A stretch of 43,829 nt of DNA from an uncultured Agathobacter sp. (GTDB lineage: Bacteria; Bacillota; Clostridia; Lachnospirales; Lachnospiraceae): NCBI GenBank assembly GCA_934316545.1, contig CAKRDT010000015.1:1-43829 (forward strand). Reading direction: 5' to 3'. The notes beneath the pieces were generated by a model. It was not told the origin of the DNA. It worked only from the letters and a program-made list of their open reading frames with translations, and did not search any database. Below, in pieces: positions 16,405 through 25,183 of this stretch; position 1 is the first letter of the stretch; each line of letters starts with the position of its first letter. The position numbers and the translations under genes are program-made.

Positions 16405-17307
16405 TTATTCCACAGCACCGATCAATTCATTAATATCCTCTACATGATACTGCTTCATATACGTTTCGATGCCATCCACGATTTCCATCGTTGCTTTTGG
16501 ATTCACAAAGTTGGCTGTACCGACCGAAATTGCAGTCGCTCCTGCAAGAATCATTTCGATTGCATCCTCAGCCGTCATAATTCCGCCCATTCCGATGATA
16601 GGAATATTTACAGCCCGTGCCGTCTGATACACCATGCGCACCGCTACCGGATGCACAGCAGGACCGGACATGCCGCCTGTCTTATTTGCCAGAACAAATT
16701 TGCGCCGATGCACATCGATTTTCATGCCGGTAATCGTATTAATCAAAGATAATGCATCTGCTCCTCCGGCTTCTGCCGCGCGTGCCATCTCGGTAATATC
16801 CGTCACGTTCGGACTCAGCTTCATGATGACCGGCTGCTTCGCATATTTCTTCATCTCGCTGGTAATTGCCTCGACAGCCTTTGGATCCTGACCGAAAGCG
16901 ATACCGCCTTCCTTTACATTCGGACAGGAAATATTGATTTCCAACATATCAACCGGTTCATCGGCAAGTCTCTTTACGACTTCCACATATTCCTCGGTCG
17001 AATGCCCGCAGACATTGACAATGATCTTCGTATCATATTGCTTTAAGAACGGAATATCACGTTTACAAAACAGTTCAATTCCCGGATTCTGCAAACCGAC
17101 GGCATTGAGCATGCCCCCATACACTTCCGCAACACGCGGCGCCGGATTACCGCTCCATGGAACATTTGCAACGCCTTTGGTAGTAACCGCACCAAGCTGA
17201 TTCAAATCTGTGAACTCACTGTACTCCGCACCGGATCCAAAGGTTCCGGAGGCAACCGTTACCGGATTCTTCCACTCGACCCCGGCAATATTTACTGACA
17301 TATTCAT
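16405..17307 (-). CDS. pyrD: dihydroorotate dehydrogenase, class 1B catalytic subunit
   Basis: PyrD oxidises dihydroorotate to orotate using FMN; the class 1B enzyme pairs with PyrK to use NAD+. The 300-residue protein has the FMN-site start PVTVASGTFGSG, AVGLQNPG, the active-site Cys in EINISCPNVKEGG (class 1B uses Cys as base), SLINTITGMKID and the phosphate loop IIGMGGI...AGATAISVGTA. The ATG overlaps the pyrK stop by one base (TAATG), with AGGAGG 11 nt upstream. Adjacency to pyrK fits the heterotetrameric complex. Confidence 0.97.
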   Translation of the reverse strand: MNMSVNIAGVEWKNPVTVASGTFGSGAEYSEFTDLNQLGAVTTKGVANVPWSGNPAPRVAEVYGGMLNAVGLQNPGIELFCKRDIPFLKQYDTKIIVNVCGHSTEEYVEVVKRLADEPVDMLEINISCPNVKEGGIAFGQDPKAVEAITSEMKKYAKQPVIMKLSPNVTDITEMARAAEAGGADALSLINTITGMKIDVHRRKFVLANKTGGMSGPAVHPVAVRMVYQTARAVNIPIIGMGGIMTAEDAIEMILAGATAISVGTANFVNPKATMEIVDGIETYMKQYHVEDINELIGAVE

Positions 17308-18098
17308 TACAGTTCTACCTCCTTTGCATTGAATACAGGACCCTCTTTGCAGATACGCTTATTCTTTACATTCGAATGAGCGTCCTTTTCCGTAGAATTG
17401 CAGACACACGCAAGGCATGCCCCGATTCCACACGCCATACGTTCCTCCATGGACACATAGCACTCCATGCCCTGCTCCTCGGCATAATTCTTTAAAGCCC
17501 GAAGCATCGGTGTCGGTCCACATGCATAGATCACATCCGCCGTAAGATTCAAGGCACGGATTGCATCGATGACATTTCCCTTTGTTCCAACGCTTCCATC
17601 CTCTGTAGCCGCAAAAGCCTCGCCCTGCTCCTGAAACTCATCCAAAAGAAATGTCTCTGCATTGCGATATCCCATAATTGTCTGGAATTTTGCAACACCG
17701 GATGCCTTGATTTCCTTTGCCAGCTGCAGCATCGGAGGAACTCCGATACCTCCACCGATCAAAAATGCTTTCCTGCCCGGCTCCACAGTGAATCCATTCC
17801 CAAGCGGTCCCATAATCCTGATCGTATCTCCCGCCTGAAGCTTCGAGAATTCTTCCGTTCCGGTTCCTTCTCCGGTCACGCGATACACCAGACGAAGTGT
17901 TCCCGCCTCCCGGTCAATGCCACACAAACTGATCGGACGCGGAAGAAGCTTGCTCGCATCATGACTGTATACCGACACGAACTGTCCCGCCTTCGCATTT
18001 GCCGCGATTTCCTTCGTCTGTAAAACCATATCAAAGATGCCGACCGCAATCTGCTTTTGTGATACAACCGTCACATTTTCCTGAAATTTTCCACTCAT
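17307..18098 (-). CDS. pyrK: dihydroorotate dehydrogenase electron transfer subunit
   Basis: PyrK carries FAD and a 2Fe-2S cluster and passes electrons from PyrD to NAD+. The 263-residue protein has the FAD-binding LLPRPISLCGID (about 51-62), the NAD-binding GPLGNGF and LIGGGIGVPPMLQLAKE. Its C-terminal cluster ligands are Cys in ACGIGACLACVC (C-x4-C-x2-C) plus a further Cys about 20 residues on in KRICKEG. The ATG has GGAG 6 nt upstream. It follows pyrF after about 95 bp and overlaps pyrD. Confidence 0.96.
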   Translation of the reverse strand: MSGKFQENVTVVSQKQIAVGIFDMVLQTKEIAANAKAGQFVSVYSHDASKLLPRPISLCGIDREAGTLRLVYRVTGEGTGTEEFSKLQAGDTIRIMGPLGNGFTVEPGRKAFLIGGGIGVPPMLQLAKEIKASGVAKFQTIMGYRNAETFLLDEFQEQGEAFAATEDGSVGTKGNVIDAIRALNLTADVIYACGPTPMLRALKNYAEEQGMECYVSMEERMACGIGACLACVCNSTEKDAHSNVKNKRICKEGPVFNAKEVEL

Positions 18099-18193
18099 AC
18101 TTTACTCCATCATTATACTCCAAAAGCAGCTCAATTGGAGCATTATTATATTTTAATTTAACTTATCGCATTCATAAATAAGGAACGTTCACA

Positions 18194-19126
18194 TTACTTG
18201 GCAGCAAGAGCTCCTGCGATATCTGCGATCATATCCTGCACGGCAAGTCTGGATGCATCCGCAAAGTTTTCCGGTGCAATTCCCTGTTCTTTATACTTAT
18301 CCTGCTTATAGGCAGCGATAATTCCACGGGAAGAATTGATGATTGCTCCAAGTCCGTCCTCATTGAAGAAGTGAACCAGATCCTTACCCTGTCCGCCCTG
18401 TGCACCGTAGCCCGGCACAAGGATAAAGGATTTCGGCATAATCTTACGGAGGATCTTTCCCTGCTCCGGATAAGTCGCTCCGACAACGGCTCCGACATAA
18501 CTGTAAGAATCACCCATGCAGTCAGCTCCCCACTCGGCGACCTTTTCACCGACGATCTCGTACAGAGGGCGACCATCGATCAGGCGGTCCTGAAACTCTC
18601 CGCTGGATGGGTTGGAAGTCTTAACCAGAATAAAGATTCCCTTCTTCTCTTCCTTGCACACATCAACAAACGGCTTGATTCCGTCTGTTCCAAGATACGG
18701 ATTTACGGTTGCAAAATCTTCATTAAAAGTAGAATAGCTCTTGCTTCCGATCTGTACTTTTCCAAGATGTCCGGTTGCATAGGCTGCAGATGTCGATCCG
18801 ATATCGCCACGCTTGACATCGCCAATGACCACAAGATCCTTCTCGTGACAGTAATCAACGGTTTTCTGAAAAGCTTTCACGCCTTCGATCCCAAACTGTT
18901 CATACATCGCAATCTGTGGCTTTACTGCCGGAATCAGATCATAGGTTGCATCTACGATTGCTTTATTATACTGCCAGATTGCTTCCGCAGCACCTGCCGG
19001 TGTCTCTCCGAACTCTGCGAACGCAGCTTTCTGAATATGCTCCGGCACATAAGATAACATTGGATCGAGCCCAACCACGATCGGTGCATTTGTTTTCTTG
19101 ATCTTGTCTGTTAATTTGTTAATCAT
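18194..19126 (-). CDS. pyrF: orotidine-5'-phosphate decarboxylase, type 2
   Basis: PyrF decarboxylates OMP to UMP. The 310-residue length and motif spacing match the longer type 2 subfamily. The protein starts MINKLTDKIKKTNAPIVVGLDPML. It has AVKPQIAMYEQFG and the catalytic Asp-Lys array in VVIGDVKRGDIGSTSAAY (about 101-118), and ends with GYGAQGGQG...INSSRGII, the phosphate site. ATG 19126 is preferred over an earlier one at 19156 because AAGGGAAG lies just upstream. It lies about 100 bp after pyrC. Confidence 0.96.
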   Translation of the reverse strand: MINKLTDKIKKTNAPIVVGLDPMLSYVPEHIQKAAFAEFGETPAGAAEAIWQYNKAIVDATYDLIPAVKPQIAMYEQFGIEGVKAFQKTVDYCHEKDLVVIGDVKRGDIGSTSAAYATGHLGKVQIGSKSYSTFNEDFATVNPYLGTDGIKPFVDVCKEEKKGIFILVKTSNPSSGEFQDRLIDGRPLYEIVGEKVAEWGADCMGDSYSYVGAVVGATYPEQGKILRKIMPKSFILVPGYGAQGGQGKDLVHFFNEDGLGAIINSSRGIIAAYKQDKYKEQGIAPENFADASRLAVQDMIADIAGALAAK

Positions 19127-19227
19127 ATTCTTCCCTTTCTCTATAAATGCCGGCAACCAATATCCTGTATTTTTCAGTCGCCATTACATTTGTTGTCATT
19201 TTTTGTTCCTTATTATTAAATATAAGT

Positions 19228-20559
19228 TTAATTATTTATATCATATACGATATTTCCGTCACAGATTGTCATCTTTACGCGTCCGGTCACTTCTCTGCCG
19301 TCGAACGGTGTATTTCGTCCCTTGGATGCAAACGTGTTTTTATCAATCTTATACATCTCGTTCGGATCAAAAATCACCACATCTGCCTTCTTTCCCGGCT
19401 GAATATCACCTTTGTCGATTCCGATGATACGCGCAGGATTATAACTCATTTTCTCTGCCATCTGCATCGGCGTCAGATATCCACCGAGCACCAATTCCGA
19501 ATAAGTCAGGCATGCGGCTGTCTCAAGTCCGACGATTCCAAACGGCGCCTTCTTCATAGAAGTGTTCTTATCATCAAAGGTATGCGGTGCATGATCCGTA
19601 GAGATCACATCCATGATTCCATCACGCAGTCCCTCTCTTAAGGCCTCGACATCCTTCTTCGTGCGAAGCGGCGGATTCATCTTGTAGTTGGTATCAGCAT
19701 CTGTCTCATGCGGAATCAGAATTCCGTTTTCAATCTGCGGTACAAACTTCTTAATATCATCGGAAGTCAGGGTAAAATGATGCGGACAGACTTCCGCGCT
19801 GACTTTCAAGCCCTCTTCTTTTGCGATCCTGACCATCTTGACAGAATCCTCCGTTGAACAATGGCATAGGTGAAGCTGCGCACCGGTTTCTTTACTAAGC
19901 ACGATATCTCTCGCAATAATGACATCCTCGACCGAATTCGTGATTCCCGGCATATCAAGTTCCTTTGCCTTCGCATCCGCATTCATGACGCCGCCGCAAA
20001 CCATATTGATATCTTCACAATGCGCCAATACCGGAATCCCATACTTTGCTGCCTCAAGCATTCCCTCACGATACACCTCGGCATTCATGACAGACTTTCC
20101 ATCCTCACTGATCGCCGGGATTCCGGCTTCCACCATCCCCCTGATGTCGGCAAGTTCCTGTCCCTTTTGTCCCTTGGTCACAGCTCCGACCTGCAATACA
20201 TGGATACAGTGTCCGCTTTCTGCCTTCGTATGAACATACTCTACCACATTGGCATTATCCACAACCGGCTTCGTGTTCGGCATCGTAAGCACAGTTGTAT
20301 ATCCACCATGTGCGGCTGCTGCCATACCTGTGAAAATATCTTCCTTCTGTTCAAATCCCGGATCGCGAAAATGCACATGCATATCAATAAATCCCGGCAT
20401 CACATAGCATCCCTTAGCATCAATCGTACGATCCGTTTTCTTTGCCTTTAATTTCTTCCCGATTGCAGCGATCTCATCCTCTTCAATTCTCACATCGGCA
20501 ACTTCATCCATCTTCGCTGCCGGATTGATCACGCGGCCACCCTTAATCAATATAGCCAT
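19228..20559 (-). CDS. pyrC: dihydroorotase, type I
   Basis: PyrC cyclises carbamoyl aspartate to dihydroorotate. The 443-residue protein is of the long type I class. It shows the metal-binding DMHVHFRDPGFEQKEDI (about 58-74), the substrate segment NTKPVVDN, ISEDGKSV, two later His ligands in LAHCED and LHLCHCSTE, and the catalytic Asp of STDHAPHT. AAAGGAAA lies 5 nt before the ATG. It begins 36 bp after the secreted peptidase stop with no terminator between, so it may be expressed by read-through from that gene's strong promoter. No PyrR-type leader was recognised. Confidence 0.96.
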   Translation of the reverse strand: MAILIKGGRVINPAAKMDEVADVRIEEDEIAAIGKKLKAKKTDRTIDAKGCYVMPGFIDMHVHFRDPGFEQKEDIFTGMAAAAHGGYTTVLTMPNTKPVVDNANVVEYVHTKAESGHCIHVLQVGAVTKGQKGQELADIRGMVEAGIPAISEDGKSVMNAEVYREGMLEAAKYGIPVLAHCEDINMVCGGVMNADAKAKELDMPGITNSVEDVIIARDIVLSKETGAQLHLCHCSTEDSVKMVRIAKEEGLKVSAEVCPHHFTLTSDDIKKFVPQIENGILIPHETDADTNYKMNPPLRTKKDVEALREGLRDGIMDVISTDHAPHTFDDKNTSMKKAPFGIVGLETAACLTYSELVLGGYLTPMQMAEKMSYNPARIIGIDKGDIQPGKKADVVIFDPNEMYKIDKNTFASKGRNTPFDGREVTGRVKMTICDGNIVYDINN

Positions 20560-20595
20560 ATATCCGTTTCCTTTCTATTTTATTAAATAAGCATT

Positions 20596-22275
20596 TTATT
20601 TTATCTTAGCTGATACCGTTGCAGACAAAGCTCCTGATACGATATTCTTTCCGTTTGTTTTGTACGCCCGGACTCTGTAGTAATACTTGTGTTTTGACGC
20701 AAGCTTTGTATCCCGGAACGAAGTCGTCTTTGTCGTCTTAATCTTCTTATAGGTTCCATTCTTGCTCGTAGCACGATACACTTCGTATCCACTTGCACCG
20801 GATACTTTCGACCAGCTCACTTTTGCAGCGTTCTTTGTAATCCCGCCGACTTTTACTTTCGATACCTTTGCAATACTTGCGCCGGACTTATCCGTGAAAG
20901 CTTTCACGCAAAGATTACCTGTCTGATAGATTGCTCCGGCTTCTGCCAGATCCTGCCACGCACCGTATCGATACAGAAAACTTTGGTTGTAGTCAATATA
21001 TGCAACCGTTTGATAATGTGGATTGCTCCCGGATCTCTCAATATCGATACCGGCCTGGGCATCTCCCAGCTCCACAACAACCGAATAACAGGTTCCCTTT
21101 GCAAGCGATACTGCCTTCCTTAACGGAATGGTATAATTGCCCTCATATGTGGTTGTCCCACTTATGGTTGCCGCCAGAATGCCGCTGCGCGGATTCGAAC
21201 GGTTGACGATATTCGTGTATACCTTTATGACATACGGAACATTTTCATCTTCATTTAACGCAAACGATACGGCTTTCAGCTGCTCATTCGCAGCGCCTTT
21301 TACCTTAAATACATTTGCACAGACCGGTGTCGCCCAGGTCTTCGCCACCAGCGCACAACCATCATACTGATAATTAAAGTCATAATTATCTGCTGATTCA
21401 AAATCAAGAATCCATGCATCGTCCTCGATTCCTTTATCATAGTAGGAAATCCAAAAATAACTCTTGTAATCATTCCCCGTCTGATCCGACCAGCTGTTGC
21501 GCACCAGCCACGCACCATCTCCTTCCGGTCTGGTTTTAAAATTCTCCGCCGGAAAATGATCATCCCATCCTACAACATTCACCGCATGATCCGCAGCATT
21601 GTCTGTCGGACAATAAAAAGTGGCTACCGTTTCATTGGTCTTCTCATAGAAAGCAGTCGTATCATAGATTCCAAGTCTCTGCCCCGTATAAAGCGAAATG
21701 CCTGCCGCGCCATGCGTCATAATTTCTTTTTTTAATGCCTGTGGCTGTTTATGAATATTTAGAATATAAACATTCTGAAGATGCGCGGCATCCTTACGAA
21801 ACGCATAGGAAGAATCCAATCGTTTCAGGGTCGCAGCCTCGCTGTAGGGCAAGTCGGCTTCTGGGATCAATCCCTGCCACTGCAGCAGCGCCCTCGTACA
21901 TAAGCTCAGATTTCCTCCGCTCTGCAGATACTGGCTCGTCTTAAGTAAATCTGCATACGTTCCTCCAAGCGGATCCTCCTCATTATGATAGGTATAATAA
22001 GCCAGTTGCAATTCACTGAAATCAACATTCTTATCCGCGATCCTGTCATCGTGAATCAGATCAAACTCAGCCAATCCCACAACCGAAAACGCCCAGCACG
22101 TATTATAGATCCCCTGCGATCTCGTTCCCGGATATTCCTGCTGCAATGCCGCCACATCATATTGGTATGCTGCCGGAATGGCTGCGGCTTCCACGGCTTC
22201 AGCCGACACCGTCGATAGAAGCATTGTAGCGGCAATCCCTATAAAGACTTTCGAAACAAATCTGTTCATATTCAC
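20596..22275 (-). CDS. secreted papain-like (C1A) peptidase with lectin-like and fibronectin III-like domains
   Basis: The 559-residue protein has a cleavable-looking signal peptide (residues 1-31: basic start, hydrophobic core, AEA-VEA). The C1A catalytic domain (about 35-285) has Cys60 in GIYNTCWAFS, His230 in AADHAVNVVGWDD and Asn260 in LVRNSWS. The Gln before the Cys falls in TRSQG. Residues 290-465 look like the lectin-like domain that accompanies this bacterial C1 group. Residues 470-559 form a fibronectin III-like module (KVSWSKVSGASGYEVYRATSKNG...YYYRVRAYK). There is no LPXTG or membrane anchor. Two ATGs are possible; the second (22269) has better spacing from AGAGGTG. It probably acts on extracellular protein. 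Confidence 0.9.
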   Translation of the reverse strand: MNMNRFVSKVFIGIAATMLLSTVSAEAVEAAAIPAAYQYDVAALQQEYPGTRSQGIYNTCWAFSVVGLAEFDLIHDDRIADKNVDFSELQLAYYTYHNEEDPLGGTYADLLKTSQYLQSGGNLSLCTRALLQWQGLIPEADLPYSEAATLKRLDSSYAFRKDAAHLQNVYILNIHKQPQALKKEIMTHGAAGISLYTGQRLGIYDTTAFYEKTNETVATFYCPTDNAADHAVNVVGWDDHFPAENFKTRPEGDGAWLVRNSWSDQTGNDYKSYFWISYYDKGIEDDAWILDFESADNYDFNYQYDGCALVAKTWATPVCANVFKVKGAANEQLKAVSFALNEDENVPYVIKVYTNIVNRSNPRSGILAATISGTTTYEGNYTIPLRKAVSLAKGTCYSVVVELGDAQAGIDIERSGSNPHYQTVAYIDYNQSFLYRYGAWQDLAEAGAIYQTGNLCVKAFTDKSGASIAKVSKVKVGGITKNAAKVSWSKVSGASGYEVYRATSKNGTYKKIKTTKTTSFRDTKLASKHKYYYRVRAYKTNGKNIVSGALSATVSAKIK

Positions 22276-22338
22276 CTCTGTTTACTGGTTTGCCAAGTGA
22301 ATCCTGTTATCTGCGAATCACATCGCAATTCTACTCAC

Positions 22339-22368
22339 ATTATAGTGTGCCGGAACGTATACTGTCAA
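22339..22368 (-). promoter_or_regulatory. strong promoter of the secreted peptidase gene
   Basis: On the minus strand a perfect TTGACA (22368-22363) and a perfect TATAAT (22344-22339) are separated by 18 bp, about 64 bp before the start codon. It may also serve the downstream pyr genes. Confidence 0.75.
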
Positions 22369-22376
22369 CCAGACAC

Positions 22377-22424
22377 GACAAAAGACAGAGACAAATTCCT
22401 TTGCGGAATTCCATCTCTGTCTTA
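22377..22424 (-). terminator. terminator of the dapA-dapB operon
   Basis: AAGACAGAGA and TCTCTGTCTT form the base of the stem, with AATTCC/GGAATT further up the same hairpin (22382-22424). Minus-strand reading ends in TTTTGT. It lies just after the dapB stop. Confidence 0.85.
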
Positions 22425-22433
22425 CTCACTTCA

Positions 22434-23195
22434 TTATTTTGCAGCGATCACATCTGCCATATCATAATGTCCTGCGCTTTTTCCATTTAAGAACTTTGCA
22501 GCTTCCACCGCTCCTTTGGCAAACACCGCCTTGGAATATGCGGTATGCTTGAACTCAATGACTTCATCCTGTCCGGCAAAGATCACTTCATGCTCACCGA
22601 CAATATTTCCGCCTCGAACGGCGGAGATTCCGATTTCATATTTATCTCTCTTCTTGCGCTCCTGGCTTCTGTCATACTTGTAAGTATACGCATCGTCCAA
22701 TGCTTCGTTCATCGAATCCGCCAACGCAAGTGCCGTACCGCTCGGCGCATCCAGTTTCTGGTTATGATGCTTCTCAACAATCTCCATATCAAAGCCCGCC
22801 GGTGCAAATACCATTGCCGCTTTCTTTAACAATTCCATCAATGTATTGATGCCGAGGGACATATTCGCAGATTTTAAAATTGCCACTTTTTCGTATGCCT
22901 TCTCTACTTTCGTAAGCTGTTCTTCTGACAAGCCTGTTGTACAAAGCACAACAGGAATCTGCTTCTCCACACAATGATCGATCAGTGCATCCACAGCCTT
23001 CGCATTGGAAAAATCAATAATTACATCAGCCTTAACATCGCATTCCGCCAGGCTTGTGAATACCGGATAATCGTTCTTGATTCCGTCATAGGTGTCGATT
23101 CCTGCTACGATCTCGATGTCCGGATCCTGTGCACAGATACCGGTAATGCACTGTCCCATTTTACCGTTGCAGCCATTCATAATCGCTCTTGTCAT
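22434..23195 (-). CDS. dapB: 4-hydroxy-tetrahydrodipicolinate reductase
   Basis: DapB reduces the DapA product to tetrahydrodipicolinate with NAD(P)H, toward lysine and meso-diaminopimelate for the cell wall. The 253-residue protein has the dinucleotide-binding NGCNGKMGQCI (about 7-17), VVLCTTGLSEEQL, the catalytic EKHHNQKLDAPSGTAL (about 142-157) and the late IGISAVRGGNIVGEHEV. A 17-codon upstream extension is rejected because it lies before the conserved start; AAAGGA lies 12 nt before ATG 23195. It is about 83 bp downstream of dapA in the riboswitch-controlled operon. Confidence 0.96.
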   Translation of the reverse strand: MTRAIMNGCNGKMGQCITGICAQDPDIEIVAGIDTYDGIKNDYPVFTSLAECDVKADVIIDFSNAKAVDALIDHCVEKQIPVVLCTTGLSEEQLTKVEKAYEKVAILKSANMSLGINTLMELLKKAAMVFAPAGFDMEIVEKHHNQKLDAPSGTALALADSMNEALDDAYTYKYDRSQERKKRDKYEIGISAVRGGNIVGEHEVIFAGQDEVIEFKHTAYSKAVFAKGAVEAAKFLNGKSAGHYDMADVIAAK

Positions 23196-23228
23196 CTCTA
23201 TCTTTTGTCCTTTCTTTTCTTTTTCATG

Positions 23229-23265
23229 TTCGAAAGTCTCCCACATCCGTTTATCGACTTTCGAA
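23229..23265 (-). repeat. intercistronic hairpin between dapA and dapB
   Basis: TTCGAAAGTC (23229-23238) and GACTTTCGAA (23256-23265) form a perfect 10-bp stem with no T-run. It could influence processing or relative expression of the two genes; the role is not known. Confidence 0.6.
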
Positions 23266-23278
23266 AAGTCCCTTTCAT

Positions 23279-24163
23279 TTACAGAATTCCATATGCCTTC
23301 ATGACTTCTGCAAGTTTTGCGGCATTTGCCTCTCCCATCTCACACAGTGGGGAACGAAGCGGTCCTGCTTCCTTGCCCATCAGGTTTAATGCTTTCTTAA
23401 CCGGAATCGGATTTACTTCCGAGAATAACGCATCAACAAGCGGGAGTCCTTCTCTCTGGATCCGTCTTGCAGTCTCAATGTCACCCTTAAAGAAGCTGTC
23501 ACACATCTGATGAACCTTTGCAGGTGCCACATTACTCCATACAGAGATGACACCGATTGCACCGATCGACATAAGAGGAACAACAAGTCCATCCTCTCCG
23601 GAATACATATCAATCCTGCCGTCGGTCAGATACATCGTCTGGGAAGCCTGTGCCAGATTGCCTGTTGCTTCCTTTAAACCAACAATATTTTCTTTTGTCT
23701 TAAACAATTCTGCTACTGTTTCCGGAAGAAGATTGCATCCGGTTCTTCCGGGTACATTATACATGATGATCGGGCACTTCGTATTGTCCGCGATCTGTGA
23801 ATAATGTCCGACGAGTCCCTGCTGCGTAGCCTTATTATAATAAGGAGTTACGACCAACAGTCCGTCCACACCGACCTCTTCCGCTTCCTGTGACAGCTGA
23901 ATTGCTGTGCGGGTACAGTTCGAACCGGTTCCGGCAACCACCGGAATACGATGCTTCGTGAACTCAACAGCTGCCTTGATCACATCACGATGCTCTTCCA
24001 TTGTAAGTGTTGAGCTCTCTCCGGTCGTTCCGGCGATCACGATCGCGTCTGTTCCTGCTGCGATCTGCTCATTGATCATTTCCTCTAATTTGTCATAATT
24101 TACATCCTGATTGTCCTTCATCGGTGTTACGATAGCAACACCGGCTCCCTTAAATATAGCCAC
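23279..24163 (-). CDS. dapA: 4-hydroxy-tetrahydrodipicolinate synthase
   Basis: DapA condenses pyruvate with aspartate semialdehyde, the first committed step to lysine and DAP. The 294-residue TIM-barrel protein has AIVIAGTTGESSTLT (about 40-54), TPYYNKATQQGL with the catalytic Tyr, IMYNVPGRTG, and the Schiff-base Lys in IVGLKEATGNL (about 160-170). The start codon is GTG, with AAAGGAG 6 nt upstream. It lies directly behind the lysine riboswitch and its terminator, so excess lysine should shut it off. Confidence 0.97.
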   Translation of the reverse strand: MAIFKGAGVAIVTPMKDNQDVNYDKLEEMINEQIAAGTDAIVIAGTTGESSTLTMEEHRDVIKAAVEFTKHRIPVVAGTGSNCTRTAIQLSQEAEEVGVDGLLVVTPYYNKATQQGLVGHYSQIADNTKCPIIMYNVPGRTGCNLLPETVAELFKTKENIVGLKEATGNLAQASQTMYLTDGRIDMYSGEDGLVVPLMSIGAIGVISVWSNVAPAKVHQMCDSFFKGDIETARRIQREGLPLVDALFSEVNPIPVKKALNLMGKEAGPLRSPLCEMGEANAAKLAEVMKAYGIL

Positions 24164-24215
24164 TTTGTTCTCCTTTCGTTATGTAAACGTGTTCTAACAT
24201 AAATTTCCTATGATT

Positions 24216-24243
24216 CAAAAAACCAGCTCAAAATGAGCTGGTC
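24216..24243 (-). terminator. lysine-riboswitch expression-platform terminator
   Basis: GACCAGCTCA pairs with TGAGCTGGTT around a short loop, followed on the minus strand by a TTTTTT run. It lies between aptamer and dapA, about 53 bp before the start codon. Confidence 0.88.
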
Positions 24244-24275
24244 AATCTACAAAGAAAATCGTATATCATAGATTT

Positions 24276-24460
24276 GATAGCTCTCCAACTCACCAGGTAA
24301 CCGTGCAGCACAGTTACAGTTGACAGTCATGCGGCTCTTAACCTCATGCCCAGAAAACGGTTCGCAGCTTCCGTCCTCTTCGGCGTTCATCCCTTTCTTT
24401 CTGCATTCCCCTGTGCCTGCCACATCCTGCAGAATACTCTTGATTCACGCGACCTCTATC
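24276..24460 (-). promoter_or_regulatory. lysine riboswitch (L box) aptamer
   Basis: Read on the minus strand, the segment opens with GATAGAGGTCGCG and ATCAAGAGTA. It continues with GAAAGAAAGGGATGAACGCCGAAGAGG in pieces typical of the L box, then CTGGGCATGAGGTT, GCATGACTGTCAACT, and closes with GTTGGAGAGCTATC. The first and last GATAG/CTATC pair as P1. These conserved blocks and their order match the lysine riboswitch. With the terminator downstream, lysine binding should stop transcription before dapA. Confidence 0.95.
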
Positions 24461-24470
24461 ACATGAGTTA

Positions 24471-24533
24471 ACTTCTTCCAGAAGTTAACTTGTAGCGTCC
24501 GGCCTTCGCGAAGCGAACTTTCATGGCCGGATG
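24471..24533 (-). repeat. two hairpins between promoter and lysine aptamer
   Basis: AGTTAACTTCT and AGAAGTTAACT form a near-perfect stem at about 24476-24491. Next to it TCCGGCC (about 24499) pairs with GGCCGGA (about 24530) around an arm holding TTCGCGAA. Neither has a T-run. They lie in the 5' leader before P1 and are not part of the standard L box. Function is unknown. Confidence 0.6.
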
Positions 24534-24557
24534 TTCCATATATATGTTCTATTTTTG

Positions 24558-24586
24558 ATAATAGCATGTGACACTTTATTCGTCAA
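24558..24586 (-). promoter_or_regulatory. promoter of the riboswitch-dapA-dapB operon
   Basis: TTGACG (24586-24581), a 17-bp spacer and TATTAT (24563-24558) on the minus strand. The -35 begins 3 bp after the end of the upstream cobO-like gene. Confidence 0.65.
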
Positions 24587-24589
24587 TGC

Positions 24590-25075
24590 TTATTTTTCCG
24601 GTGCAATATTATAAATTTCATCCGCGCACTCACGAATACTGTCGTCCAGCACACGCCCCGTGCACACCAGAGTCATATCATCCGGTTTACTTTCAAATAA
24701 TTCCTTAAGTTCTTCCGGTGCAATCACTTTCTCGTCCATAATGCCAAGCACTTCGTCAAGCACCAGCATATCACACGCTTCCGTTGTTATGACCTTCTTG
24801 CCGTAATTAAATCCATTGCGCAGATTCATGATTTCTTCCTGCTTTTCGTTTTCCGGCAGCTCGTCAAAACATTCATCCGACTTTGCGAAACGGAACACCT
24901 TAATTTCAGGTTCCAATCGATTTAAAAAAGCCAGTTCGTTCTCATTCCTGCCTTTTAAAAACTGAATGATAATCACACTTTTGCCTTCACTGGCAAAATG
25001 AATCGCATTACCAATTGCAGCTGTTGATTTACCATGACCTTCTCCATAGTAAATCTGTATTACACCTTCACTCAT
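24590..25075 (-). CDS. cobO: cob(I)alamin/corrinoid adenosyltransferase, CobO/BtuR type
   Basis: This 161-residue protein matches the CobA/CobO/BtuR P-loop adenosyltransferases, which transfer the 5'-deoxyadenosyl group of ATP to reduced corrinoids. It has the Walker A YGEGHGKSTAAIGNA (about 9-23), IIIQFLKGR and the Asp-Glu of ACDMLVLDEVLG (about 100-111), then TGR near the end. It is slightly shorter than the 170-200 residues usual for the family. AAGGAGG lies 6 nt before the ATG. No other cobalamin gene is nearby, so it probably serves B12 salvage or a dependent enzyme elsewhere. Confidence 0.85.
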   Translation of the reverse strand: MSEGVIQIYYGEGHGKSTAAIGNAIHFASEGKSVIIIQFLKGRNENELAFLNRLEPEIKVFRFAKSDECFDELPENEKQEEIMNLRNGFNYGKKVITTEACDMLVLDEVLGIMDEKVIAPEELKELFESKPDDMTLVCTGRVLDDSIRECADEIYNIAPEK

Positions 25076-25183
25076 AACTGCCTCCTTAAGAACCGGTCCA
25101 TCCCAATTCTCTCAAAACATGATACAAAGAATCCTATGTAACATACCACAATCCGGTCAAATAATCAAGTCTGCCGCCAGGGA

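Noticed and set aside
20560..20596. PyrR attenuator before pyrC
   Set aside because: The gap is 36 bp and holds no PyrR-binding loop or terminator.
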